Shown here: piece by piece, positions 1 through 5,221 of the stretch | Layout: the number at the start of each line of letters is the position of its first letter | Numbering within the stretch: position 1 is the stretch's first letter | From: Chloroflexota bacterium | Lineage (GTDB): Bacteria > Chloroflexota > Dehalococcoidia > Bin125 | Reading direction: 5' to 3' | DNA: 5,247 nucleotides | Assembly (NCBI GenBank): GCA_026707335.1 | Contig: JAPOXB010000104.1 | Coordinates: 1 to 5,247 of the forward strand | Made by a program: the position numbers and the translations under genes | The notes under the pieces: generated by a model | Databases searched by the model: none | What the model was told of the DNA's origin: nothing | The model's input: the letters and a program-made list of their open reading frames with translations, nothing else

Positions 1-1
1 C

Positions 2-289
2 CTTCCCGACCCCCACCGCTGGGACGGCGTAGACCCCGACCCCGACGCGCCGCCCGCCCGCCGCCGTCTGCGCGAGGAGCCCGCCCCCTACGCCGCCGCG
101 CCACCGCCGCCCTCCCCCGCCGAGGCCCCCCTGCGCCCCGGCGAGCGCGTCACGCATCGGGCCTTCGGACCCGGCGTTGTCGTGGCGGTCAAGTCCTCCG
201 GCCGCGCCGACACCGAGATCACCGTCGCCTTCGACGGGGCGGGGATCAAGAAGCTGCTGCTGTCGCTCGCGCCGCTGGAGCGGGGGTAG
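2..289 (+). CDS. pcrA: UvrD/PcrA-type ATP-dependent DNA helicase, C-terminal fragment
   Basis: This is the 3' end of a gene that begins outside the window; 95 codons are visible and end in TAG. UvrD/PcrA helicases are superfamily 1A 3'-5' motor proteins that unwind DNA in nucleotide excision repair, mismatch repair and replication restart. All motor motifs lie off the left edge. What is visible is a Pro/Ala/Arg-rich linker (about residues 13-45 of the fragment) followed by the small Tudor-like domain that ends PcrA. The domain shows a PGERVTHRAFGPGVVVAV stretch, then ITVAFDGAGIKKLLLSLAPL just before the stop. The G-x-R-V-x-H-x-x-F-G-x-G-x-V pattern and the IKKLLLSLAPLE ending are typical of the family, and this end contacts RNA polymerase in PcrA. 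Base composition is extreme: 52 of 60 bases are G or C in positions 61-120. The choice between pcrA and uvrD as the name is a convention. Confidence 0.88.
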   Translation, partial: LPDPHRWDGVDPDPDAPPARRRLREEPAPYAAAPPPPSPAEAPLRPGERVTHRAFGPGVVVAVKSSGRADTEITVAFDGAGIKKLLLSLAPLERG

Positions 290-305
290 GGGCGGGCGAA
301 GCCCC
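289..305 (+). terminator. weak inverted repeat after the helicase stop
   Basis: GGGGC (289-293) and GCCCC (301-305) can form a 5-bp all-GC stem with a 7-base loop, starting on the last base of the helicase stop codon. No U-run follows. High-GC bacteria often lack U-tracts at terminators, so it may end helicase transcription. A 5-bp GC stem also arises easily by chance in this composition. Confidence 0.22.
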
Positions 306-332
306 GTGTGTAAGATACGAAACATACGTTCT

Positions 333-338
333 TATCAT
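333..338 (+). promoter_or_regulatory. candidate -10 box in AT-rich leader of the DUF4209 gene
   Basis: TATCAT matches the sigma-70 type -10 consensus at five of six positions. It lies in the only AT-rich stretch of the region: positions 311-340 contain 9 G/C in 30 by hand count. No convincing -35 box is seen at 16-18 bases upstream. If it is used, transcription would start near 345 and leave a leader of about 85 bases before the ATG at 430. Confidence 0.3.
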
Positions 339-429
339 TGGGCGCGCTTATGGCACCTCGACGGTTGCTAGGTCGTTGCTCGTTGATACCGTGACTCTCC
401 GTCTTCTGAATGTGAAGGAGAGTTGCCCG

Positions 430-2175
430 ATGGACCTCGCCGAAGCCGCAGCGCTGCTTGACAAGATCGCCGAAGAGCAATGCCACCCGTTCAAGATCGC
501 GTCCGAGTTCAGGGAGCGGGCCGACAACTCCGACGATGACGTCGTCCGCATTGCAGCCGCAGCGCTTGAATACTCCCTCCTAAAGGCGGGCAGCGAAAGA
601 CGCGAGACGTACGGCCCATTCGCCCCGCTGGCGGAGACCGCTGAGTGGGTGACTCCCCCTTATACGTGGGACGTGAAGAACGACATGCTGGCGGCGTGGG
701 GGCAACTTGTGGAACTCGTCCAGTCGCCGGTCGTTGTCGCCCGACTCCGTGACCTGCTCTGGGTCACGCGCTTCGGCGAGAAACCCCACGAGCACGCAAT
801 AGCGGCGATTGGCAGCTACCTCTCGGCGACGGAGTTGCCCCACTGTGAAGGACTGGAGTCCTTCTCCTTCCTCGACCGGGCGCTCGATCTATCGCGTGAA
901 ATCAAGGTTCCCGGAGTCGCGAAGCGTGTTGGCCAACTAGCTGCCGAAGAGCTTGTAGCGGAGCACCGGCGCCGTGGACCGGACCCACGGCCTGGTGTGA
1001 TCATCCGTCTCCTCACGCTGCTCGTCGACCTGCCTGCGGACGATCGTCCACGTGATCTCCACGCGCGCTTGGAGGAGGCTCACGTGGTCTTCGCGGGCAG
1101 TTTCCCCGATCACCGAGTAGCGCTCTTCCAACTACAGGAAAGGCTAGCGCGAGGCGATCAAGAGGAGATCGATCGTCTTCGGAAAGAGAGCGCCAAACTG
1201 TGGATCTGGTGGGCGGACCAGCAAGATGACGGATGGCTGCGCCAGCACGCCCTCCTCACAGCCCTTGAGTTCGCGAAGACCACGAAGACCGCTGCGGACA
1301 TGCGGGATGACATCCGGCGCATGATCGAGCAGATCGATCCAGACGATCTACCAATGGAATCGTTTGAGGTGGAAACCAAAGTCTCGCGACTTGAGATTGA
1401 GAAGCTCATCGATCATATCGTTGGTCACGACGGCATCGGTCCTGCTCTCGATCGCTTCGGACGTTGGTGGCCTCCCACGGGAGACTCCAGTTCAATCGCC
1501 GCCGCTGCTGAGGCGGAATTCGAGGGAGCCGTAATCCTGCGCCATGTCCGGCAGGCCATCCTCGGCAAGCGGAATCGCCCAATTCGTCACCTTGAGTGCG
1601 ACGATGACAAGAGAAAGTGGGCCATCGCACAACGCACCATCATGGCAACCCAGAGTCACGCGATTCTCGCACACATGGCCCTCCGTGGAATGTATGAGGC
1701 GTACAACCCCAGCCAAGAAGAACTCGCTGCGCTCTTCCAGACTGAACTCATCGACGCCGATCGAGCTGATGTCTTCGCGAGAGCACTGCATCACTATTGG
1801 GCCGACCGGTACGATGAGTCGATTCACATCGCTCTGCCGAGAATTGAAGGTGTCCTTCGATCTATCCTCGGAGCTATCGGCGGAGTCACATACATAGAGC
1901 CCCGTGGGCGGCAATTCGGTGGCGAGAAGACTCTTGGCGTAATCCTAGGAAACCTGTGCCAGTTCTTGCCTGATGAGTGGCTTCACCCGCTGCGCTTCTT
2001 GCTGATCAACCGCTTCGGTCTGAACTTGCGGAACGATTATGCGCACGATCTGATGGAGTACCCACTGAATCAGAACTCCCAGCAGCAAGACGCAGCCCTC
2101 GTGCTCAACCTTGCGGCGCACCTGCGGCTCTTTCCGTTCCCACCACGGTCTGACTCTGATGAGAAGGACGGGTAG
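430..2175 (+). CDS. DUF4209-type protein with C-terminal HEPN-like R-N-x3-H motif (putative ribonuclease)
   Basis: The product is a soluble protein of 581 residues with no signal peptide or membrane segment. The ATG at 430 is chosen because AAGGAG (415-420) sits nine bases upstream; an in-frame TTG at 376 would add 18 residues but has no such site. The C-terminal part matches the DUF4209 pattern as I know it: a helix with HHYWADRYDESIHIALPRIE (about 453-472) leading into an LR pair, then about 60 residues later a helix reading LRNDYAHDL with R534, N535 and H539. The family is defined by a conserved RNxxxH motif, which is also the Rx4-6H catalytic signature of HEPN RNases. A eukaryotic member, ERMARD, was named for predicted RNA degradation. 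The first 440 or so residues look all-helical and charged, with a Trp-rich stretch near 258-261; no known domain is recognised there. GC is much lower than in the neighbours (36/60 at 1621-1680, 32/60 at 1921-1980), which suggests transfer. RNase activity and a defence role are inference. Confidence 0.8.
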   Translation: MDLAEAAALLDKIAEEQCHPFKIASEFRERADNSDDDVVRIAAAALEYSLLKAGSERRETYGPFAPLAETAEWVTPPYTWDVKNDMLAAWGQLVELVQSPVVVARLRDLLWVTRFGEKPHEHAIAAIGSYLSATELPHCEGLESFSFLDRALDLSREIKVPGVAKRVGQLAAEELVAEHRRRGPDPRPGVIIRLLTLLVDLPADDRPRDLHARLEEAHVVFAGSFPDHRVALFQLQERLARGDQEEIDRLRKESAKLWIWWADQQDDGWLRQHALLTALEFAKTTKTAADMRDDIRRMIEQIDPDDLPMESFEVETKVSRLEIEKLIDHIVGHDGIGPALDRFGRWWPPTGDSSSIAAAAEAEFEGAVILRHVRQAILGKRNRPIRHLECDDDKRKWAIAQRTIMATQSHAILAHMALRGMYEAYNPSQEELAALFQTELIDADRADVFARALHHYWADRYDESIHIALPRIEGVLRSILGAIGGVTYIEPRGRQFGGEKTLGVILGNLCQFLPDEWLHPLRFLLINRFGLNLRNDYAHDLMEYPLNQNSQQQDAALVLNLAAHLRLFPFPPRSDSDEKDG

Positions 2176-2198
2176 CCACGCCGATCGCCCTCGCCTCC

Positions 2199-2204
2199 TA
2201 TACT
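2199..2204 (+). promoter_or_regulatory. candidate -10 box (TATACT) for the small membrane protein gene
   Basis: TATACT matches the -10 consensus at five of six positions and sits alone in GC-rich sequence, 26 bases before the ATG at 2231. The predicted transcript start near 2211 would give a leader of about 20 bases that includes the ribosome binding site. No -35 match is visible at the usual distance; that position falls at the end of the preceding gene. Confidence 0.45.
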
Positions 2205-2230
2205 GCCCCGGCGACGGCGAGGGGTGATCG

Positions 2231-2623
2231 ATGCGCTGGTGGAAGTGGGCCGGCGGGGCCATCGGCGTCATTGCGCTGGGGGCGTTCGCGGCGCTGTGGG
2301 CGCTGACCGAGGCAGACGTGCTGCGCTGGGGCGCCACCACCGCCCTGCACGAACGCATGGAGGCCCTCGAGCGGCAGGCCGTCGAGGCACCGCCGCCGGC
2401 GCCGGCGTGGACGGTGCTCACGCGCGAGGGGCCGCTCCTGCGCATCATCGGCCAGAACGGCGTGCTGGAGGCGTGCATCACCTACACGTCGCCGGCCGGC
2501 GTGCAGGAGCGGTGCGAGATGCTGCGCCTCAACAACGACGAACCGACCTCGTTGCAGCGTGAGCGATCGCGCTGCTGGCAGGAGGCTCGCATCGGCGAGC
2601 CCCTGCCCGACTGCTGGCGCTAA
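2231..2623 (+). CDS. small membrane-anchored or exported protein, four cysteines, unknown function
   Basis: The product has 130 residues. The start is supported by GAGGGGTGATC (2219-2229), a near-complete match to the extended Shine-Dalgarno sequence, ending just before the ATG. The N-terminus is positively charged (R2, K5) and followed by a hydrophobic segment at about residues 7-25 (Gly/Ala/Ile/Leu/Trp), so the protein is likely N-in with its C-terminal part outside. It could be a signal anchor or an uncleaved signal peptide; no lipobox cysteine is present. Residues 35-58 form a short charged helix and an Ala/Pro linker. The remainder, about 60-130, contains Cys82, Cys95, Cys115 and Cys128, an even number outside the membrane that would suit two disulfides. 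I do not recognise the family. GC content and codon choice match the GC-rich genes and not the preceding DUF4209 gene. It probably has its own promoter at 2199-2204 and is not obviously in an operon with either neighbour. Confidence 0.75.
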   Translation: MRWWKWAGGAIGVIALGAFAALWALTEADVLRWGATTALHERMEALERQAVEAPPPAPAWTVLTREGPLLRIIGQNGVLEACITYTSPAGVQERCEMLRLNNDEPTSLQRERSRCWQEARIGEPLPDCWR

Positions 2624-2693
2624 CCACCCCCTACCCGAACAGCCGCGGCGACGTGCGCATCTCCCCGCCCGTCCACGGGTCCGCCGGCGCGAG

Positions 2694-2702
2694 TGCTAGG
2701 CT
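2694..2702 (+). promoter_or_regulatory. candidate extended -10 (TGCTAGGCT) at the structured RNA region
   Basis: TGCTAGGCT has the TGN extension plus a TANNCT hexamer, and resembles TGCTACGCT found 145 bases downstream before the DUF385 gene. If used, transcription would start near 2708-2710, exactly where the GGCGGA strand of an inner stem begins. The same bases also form the 5' strand of an 8-bp inverted repeat with 2797-2804. It may therefore be RNA sequence and not a promoter. Confidence 0.35.
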
Positions 2703-2816
2703 GTGTCGGCGGAGCCGGGGATTGCTACCCCCGGCGGCCGTCGCGGGAAGGAAACCCGAAAAGTTCCCGCTCAGGCTTTTTCCGCCAGCGCCCCCGAGCC
2801 TAGCGCCGGGGGCGCT
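2695..2816 (+). ncRNA. putative structured RNA (cis-regulatory leader or small RNA), class not recognised
   Basis: This stretch of non-coding sequence holds five perfect inverted repeats, most of them nested. The outer stem P1 pairs 2695-2702 (GCTAGGCT) with 2797-2804. Stem P2 pairs 2708-2713 (GGCGGA) with 2781-2786. Inside P2, hairpin A pairs 2714-2720 (GCCGGGG) with 2729-2735 around an 8-base loop, and hairpin B pairs 2743-2749 (GCGGGAA) with 2764-2770 around a 14-base A-rich loop. P2, A and B together form a three-way junction. A 10-bp hairpin (2787-2796 with 2807-2816) follows, and its loop contains the 3' strand of P1. That layout resembles a riboswitch with a competing expression platform, or a pseudoknot. 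I checked it by eye against common riboswitch, SRP, RNase P and tmRNA signatures and found no match. The nearest downstream gene is the DUF385 gene at 2865. GC-rich DNA produces chance repeats, so the strand and the folding remain inference. Confidence 0.45.
2787..2816 (+). terminator. 10-bp perfect GC-rich hairpin, terminator-like
   Basis: AGCGCCCCCG (2787-2796) and CGGGGGCGCT (2807-2816) form a perfect 10-bp stem around a 10-base loop. Only a short pyrimidine-containing tail follows, with no U-run, so it would be a U-less terminator of the kind seen in high-GC bacteria. It could end an upstream transcript before the DUF385 gene, or act as the switchable part of the structured region. The loop holds AGCCTAGC, complementary to 2695-2702. 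Confidence 0.45.
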
Positions 2817-2838
2817 TCGCGTCCCCCACCCCCGCCCC

Positions 2839-2847
2839 TGCTACGCT
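2839..2847 (+). promoter_or_regulatory. candidate extended -10 (TGCTACGCT) for the DUF385-VOC pair
   Basis: TGCTACGCT carries the TGN extension and a TANNCT hexamer and ends 17 bases before the ATG at 2865. The expected transcript start is near 2854, so the message would begin almost at the ribosome binding site GAGGAGG (2854-2860), giving a very short leader. No -35 box is visible. This site lies downstream of the 2787-2816 hairpin, so the gene pair may escape control by the structured region. Confidence 0.4.
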
Positions 2848-2864
2848 CCTCCCGAGGAGGCCCC

Positions 2865-3320
2865 ATGCCCACGTTCTCCGTCAACGACGACGCCCCCGAC
2901 TGGCAACGCGACCACACCCGCCGCTACCTCGACTCGAACGGCGCCGACGGCCACGACTGGGTCGCGCCCAACGGCGACGGCCCCTACCCCACCCTGCTGC
3001 TGCTGACCGTCGGCCGGCGCAGCGGCGCCGAGCGCACGCTGCCCCTGATCTACGGCGACTACGACGGCGCCTACGTGATCATCGCCTCGAAGGGCGGCGC
3101 ACCGGCCCATCCCTCCTGGTACGTCAACCTGGCCGCCAACCCCGAGGTCTGGGTGCAGGTGCGCGAGCGCCGCACCGCCGCCACGGCCCGCACCGCTTCG
3201 GGCGAGGAGCGCGCCGCCCTCTGGAAGCAGCTCGCCGCCATCTACCCGCCCTACGACGAGTACCAGGAGCGCGCCAACCCGCGCGAGATCCCGGTCGTCG
3301 TGCTCGACCCGCACGACTAG
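2865..3320 (+). CDS. nitroreductase family deazaflavin-dependent oxidoreductase (DUF385/Ddn-like)
   Basis: The product has 151 residues, the usual length of the family. The ATG at 2865 follows GAGGAGG (2854-2860) by four bases; a GTG-initiated extension to 2703 would translate the repeat-rich region into Pro/Gly-rich sequence and has no homologous look. The family has a split beta-barrel fold and binds the deazaflavin cofactor F420, as in Mycobacterium Ddn, which reduces quinones and nitroimidazoles. Visible family landmarks in order are GRRSG at 50-54, LPLIYG at 59-64, the SKGG turn at 75-78, HPSWYVNLAANPEV at 82-95, YPPYDEYQ at 127-134 and REIPVVVLDP at 140-149. The substrate cannot be read from the sequence. 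Some family members use other flavins or haem, so the F420 assignment rests on family knowledge. The VOC gene starts 21 bases downstream and is probably co-transcribed. Confidence 0.88.
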   Translation: MPTFSVNDDAPDWQRDHTRRYLDSNGADGHDWVAPNGDGPYPTLLLLTVGRRSGAERTLPLIYGDYDGAYVIIASKGGAPAHPSWYVNLAANPEVWVQVRERRTAATARTASGEERAALWKQLAAIYPPYDEYQERANPREIPVVVLDPHD

Positions 3321-3341
3321 CGCCTCCCAGGGAAGTCCCAC

Positions 3342-3752
3342 ATGCCCTCCTCGGTCATTCCCTCGTTTCGCTACTCCGATGCGCCGCGCATGATCGACTT
3401 CCTCTGCGACGCCTTCGGCTTCGAGCGCCACCTCGTCGTGCCCGACGGGGAGGGCGGCATCGCGCACGCGCAACTGGCCCTGGGCGACGGCATGATCATG
3501 CTCGGCTCGGCCCGCGACGACGACTTCGGCGCGCTGGTCGTGACGGCCGAGGCGGCCGGCGCGCTGACCAGCCCCCCCTACGTGATCGTGCCCGACGTCG
3601 ATGCGCACTGCGCGCACGCCCGCGCCGCCGGGGCGGAGATCGTCATGGAGCCGGCCGACCAGGACTACGGCGGCCGCCTCTACGCCGCCCGCGACCCCGA
3701 AGGGCAGCTCTGGAACTTCGGCTCCTACGACCCCTGGGCGGCGCCGGAGTAA
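3342..3752 (+). CDS. VOC superfamily (glyoxalase/bleomycin-resistance fold) protein
   Basis: The product has 136 residues, a normal length for a single two-module VOC protein. The ATG at 3342 follows a modest ribosome binding site (AGGGAAG, 3329-3335). The two beta-alpha-beta3 modules can be followed: residues 5-56 (IPSFRYSDAPRMIDFLCDAFGF through QLALGDGMIMLGS) and 79-129 (PYVIVPDVDAHCAHARAAGAEI, then EPADQDYGGRLYAARDPEGQ and LWNFGS). The DVDAHCAHARAAGA helix and the D-Y-G-x-R-x-Y-x-A-x-D-P-x-G ending are typical of PhnB-like or glyoxalase-like VOC proteins in actinobacteria. The positions where metal-dependent glyoxalases carry ligands look unoccupied here: Arg10/Tyr11 in the first strand and Asn125 near the end. 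A metal-free binding or resistance role is therefore as likely as an enzymatic one. The gene is probably in an operon with the DUF385 gene 21 bases upstream, which suggests a shared detoxification or redox role (inference). Confidence 0.85.
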   Translation: MPSSVIPSFRYSDAPRMIDFLCDAFGFERHLVVPDGEGGIAHAQLALGDGMIMLGSARDDDFGALVVTAEAAGALTSPPYVIVPDVDAHCAHARAAGAEIVMEPADQDYGGRLYAARDPEGQLWNFGSYDPWAAPE

Positions 3753-3762
3753 CCCCCCGCCG

Positions 3763-5154
3763 TCAGCCGATGCGCACGCCCTCGGCCGGGTAGCGGTAGC
3801 GCGCCTGGCCGCGGTCGGGCACGGTCAGCGCGACCATCAGCGGGGCCAGCCGGCCCACGAACATCAGCACGATCAGGATCGCCGTGCCCGCGCCCGAGAG
3901 CGTCGCCGTCACGCCCTGCGACCAGCCCACGTTGGCCAGCCCCGACATCGCCTCGAAGACCAGCGGCAGCACGGGGCCGTCCTCGGCCAGCATCATCGCC
4001 ACGACGCCGACGGTCAGCGCCACGATGCCCAGCAGCACCACGGCGATCGCCCGCAGCACGACGGCGTGCGGGATCTCGCGCCCGAACAGCTCGGCCTGGT
4101 GCCGGCCCCGCAGCGACGACACGACCACCGCCAGCCCCACGACGAACGTGCCCACCTTGATGCCGCTCGCCGTCGAGGTGGAGGCGCCGCCGATGAACAT
4201 CAGCGGCAGCAGCACGACGGTCGTCACGTCCTGCAGGGCGCCCATGTCCACCGCCGACATCCCCGTCGTGCGGTTGACCGAGAGGAAGAAGGAGTTGACC
4301 AGCGCCTCGAGCGGGGTGCGGCCGTCGAGCACGCGGCCCGACTGCACCTCGGCGGCGAGGAAGAGCGCCATGCAGCCGACGAGCAGGCCGGCCATCATCA
4401 GCACGACCATGCGCGTGTCGAGCGACCAGCGCCGCCAGCCGCGCCGCAGGTCGAAGACGGTCACGAACGACAGGCTGCCGAGGAACGCCGCCACGCCCAT
4501 CACGATCAGCGGGTAGGGCGCGCCGATCTGCGCCTGGAAGCTCTGCCGGCCGCCCATCAGGTCGAATCCGGCGCTGTTGAAGGCCGAGACGGCGTGGAAC
4601 AGCGCCGACCAGACCGCGCCCGCCCCGCCGAACTCGATCAGGAACCAGGGCAGCAGGAGGAGGAACGTGAGGAGCTCGGCCACCGCGACGTAGATCAGCA
4701 CGCGCCGCAGCAGCCGGCCGATGTCCCACTCGCCCGAGCCCGTCAGCTCCATGCCGAAGAGGCTGCTGCCGCGCAGCCCGAAGCGGCGGCCCAGCAGCAC
4801 CAGCAGCGAGCCCGCATAGATCGTCACGCCCAGGCCGCCGATCTGGATCAGCGCGATGATCACCGCCTCGCCGAAGCCGCTCCAGTGCTCCGCCGTGTCG
4901 ACCCGCACGAGGCCGGTCACGCAGACCGCCGAGGTCGCCGTGAACAGCGCGTCGAGCCCGTTCGTCCAGCGGCCCGACTCCGACGCCCAGGGCAGCGACA
5001 GCAGCGCCGCACCGATCAGGATCGCCGCCCCGAAGGCGCCCACCAGGTACCAGGGCGTCGGTCGCAGGCGGATCATGCGGCGCGGCCGCTCGAGCGCGAA
5101 GACCTCCGTCTGCACGCGCCGGCGCCGCAACACCACGTCGCCGGGGCGCCGCAC
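3763..5154 (-). CDS. trkH: TrkH/KtrB-type potassium uptake channel subunit
   Basis: The product has 463 residues if the GTG at 5154 is the start. It is an inner-membrane K+ (or Na+-coupled K+) translocating subunit that normally works with a cytoplasmic TrkA/KtrA RCK regulator, which is not in the window. All four membrane-pore-membrane repeats are visible, each with its filter glycine: TATSAVCVTG ending at Gly81, AFNSAG ending at Gly196, NRTTG ending at Gly298 and LANVG ending at Gly410. The intramembrane loop with IGGASTSTASGIK (321-333) corresponds to the conserved Gly/Ser-rich gating loop after the third pore. Its length of about 460 residues, with eight main membrane segments, is nearer KtrB than E. 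coli TrkH. The start is uncertain. No ribosome binding site is at a good distance from GTG 5154 or from the in-frame ATG at 5076, and the frame stays open to the right edge, so the N-terminus may be longer. It converges with the VOC gene, leaving 10 bases between the stop codons. Confidence 0.9.
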   Translation of the reverse strand: MRRPGDVVLRRRRVQTEVFALERPRRMIRLRPTPWYLVGAFGAAILIGAALLSLPWASESGRWTNGLDALFTATSAVCVTGLVRVDTAEHWSGFGEAVIIALIQIGGLGVTIYAGSLLVLLGRRFGLRGSSLFGMELTGSGEWDIGRLLRRVLIYVAVAELLTFLLLLPWFLIEFGGAGAVWSALFHAVSAFNSAGFDLMGGRQSFQAQIGAPYPLIVMGVAAFLGSLSFVTVFDLRRGWRRWSLDTRMVVLMMAGLLVGCMALFLAAEVQSGRVLDGRTPLEALVNSFFLSVNRTTGMSAVDMGALQDVTTVVLLPLMFIGGASTSTASGIKVGTFVVGLAVVVSSLRGRHQAELFGREIPHAVVLRAIAVVLLGIVALTVGVVAMMLAEDGPVLPLVFEAMSGLANVGWSQGVTATLSGAGTAILIVLMFVGRLAPLMVALTVPDRGQARYRYPAEGVRIG

Positions 5155-5194
5155 CGTGCGCGACCGTGTCGTGCGGGCCTCCTCGCCGCCTCCG

Positions 5195-5221
5195 CCCCCG
5201 CCCCGTCCCCGCCGTCCCCCC
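5195..5221 (-). other. G-quadruplex-forming run upstream of trkH
   Basis: Read on the - strand, the order is G6, ACGGC, G4, AC, G4, C, G5: four G-runs of at least four with loops of 5, 2 and 1 bases. This satisfies the canonical quadruplex rule with margin. It lies 41-67 bases before the assigned trkH start, so it would be on the coding strand, in the leader RNA or in an N-terminal extension. The surrounding DNA is extremely GC-rich, so function is unproven. Confidence 0.5.

Noticed and set aside
376..429. TTG start adding 18 residues to the DUF4209 protein
   Set aside because: No ribosome site before the TTG; AAGGAG at 415-420 points to the ATG at 430.
1492..1914. 140-codon - strand frame inside the DUF4209 gene
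   Set aside because: No ribosome site or family resemblance; it lies wholly within a well-supported gene.
2668..2679. CCCG/CGGG inverted repeat as terminator of the 130-residue gene
   Set aside because: Only about 4 bp with a 4-base loop in very GC-rich DNA and no U-run; indistinguishable from chance.
2743..2770. Signal recognition particle RNA, suggested by GGGAAGGAAAC in hairpin B
   Set aside because: The conserved GGUCAGG and GGAAGCAGCC faces of the SRP apical loop are absent, and a three-way junction does not fit the single long SRP hairpin.
2703..2864. 54-residue N-terminal extension of the DUF385 protein from an upstream GTG
   Set aside because: It would encode Pro/Gly-rich sequence across the inverted repeats, whereas the ATG at 2865 has GAGGAGG just upstream and gives the family's normal length.
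2841..3617. 258-codon open frame on the - strand opposite the DUF385 and VOC genes
   Set aside because: It arises from high third-position GC in the genuine + strand genes. The translation is Val/Gly/Ala/Arg-rich with no recognisable domain, and both + strand genes are clear family members.
3737..3761. GGCGG/CCGCC repeat as a shared terminator between the VOC gene and trkH
   Set aside because: A 5-bp stem with a 15-base loop that mostly lies inside the VOC coding end; too weak to call.
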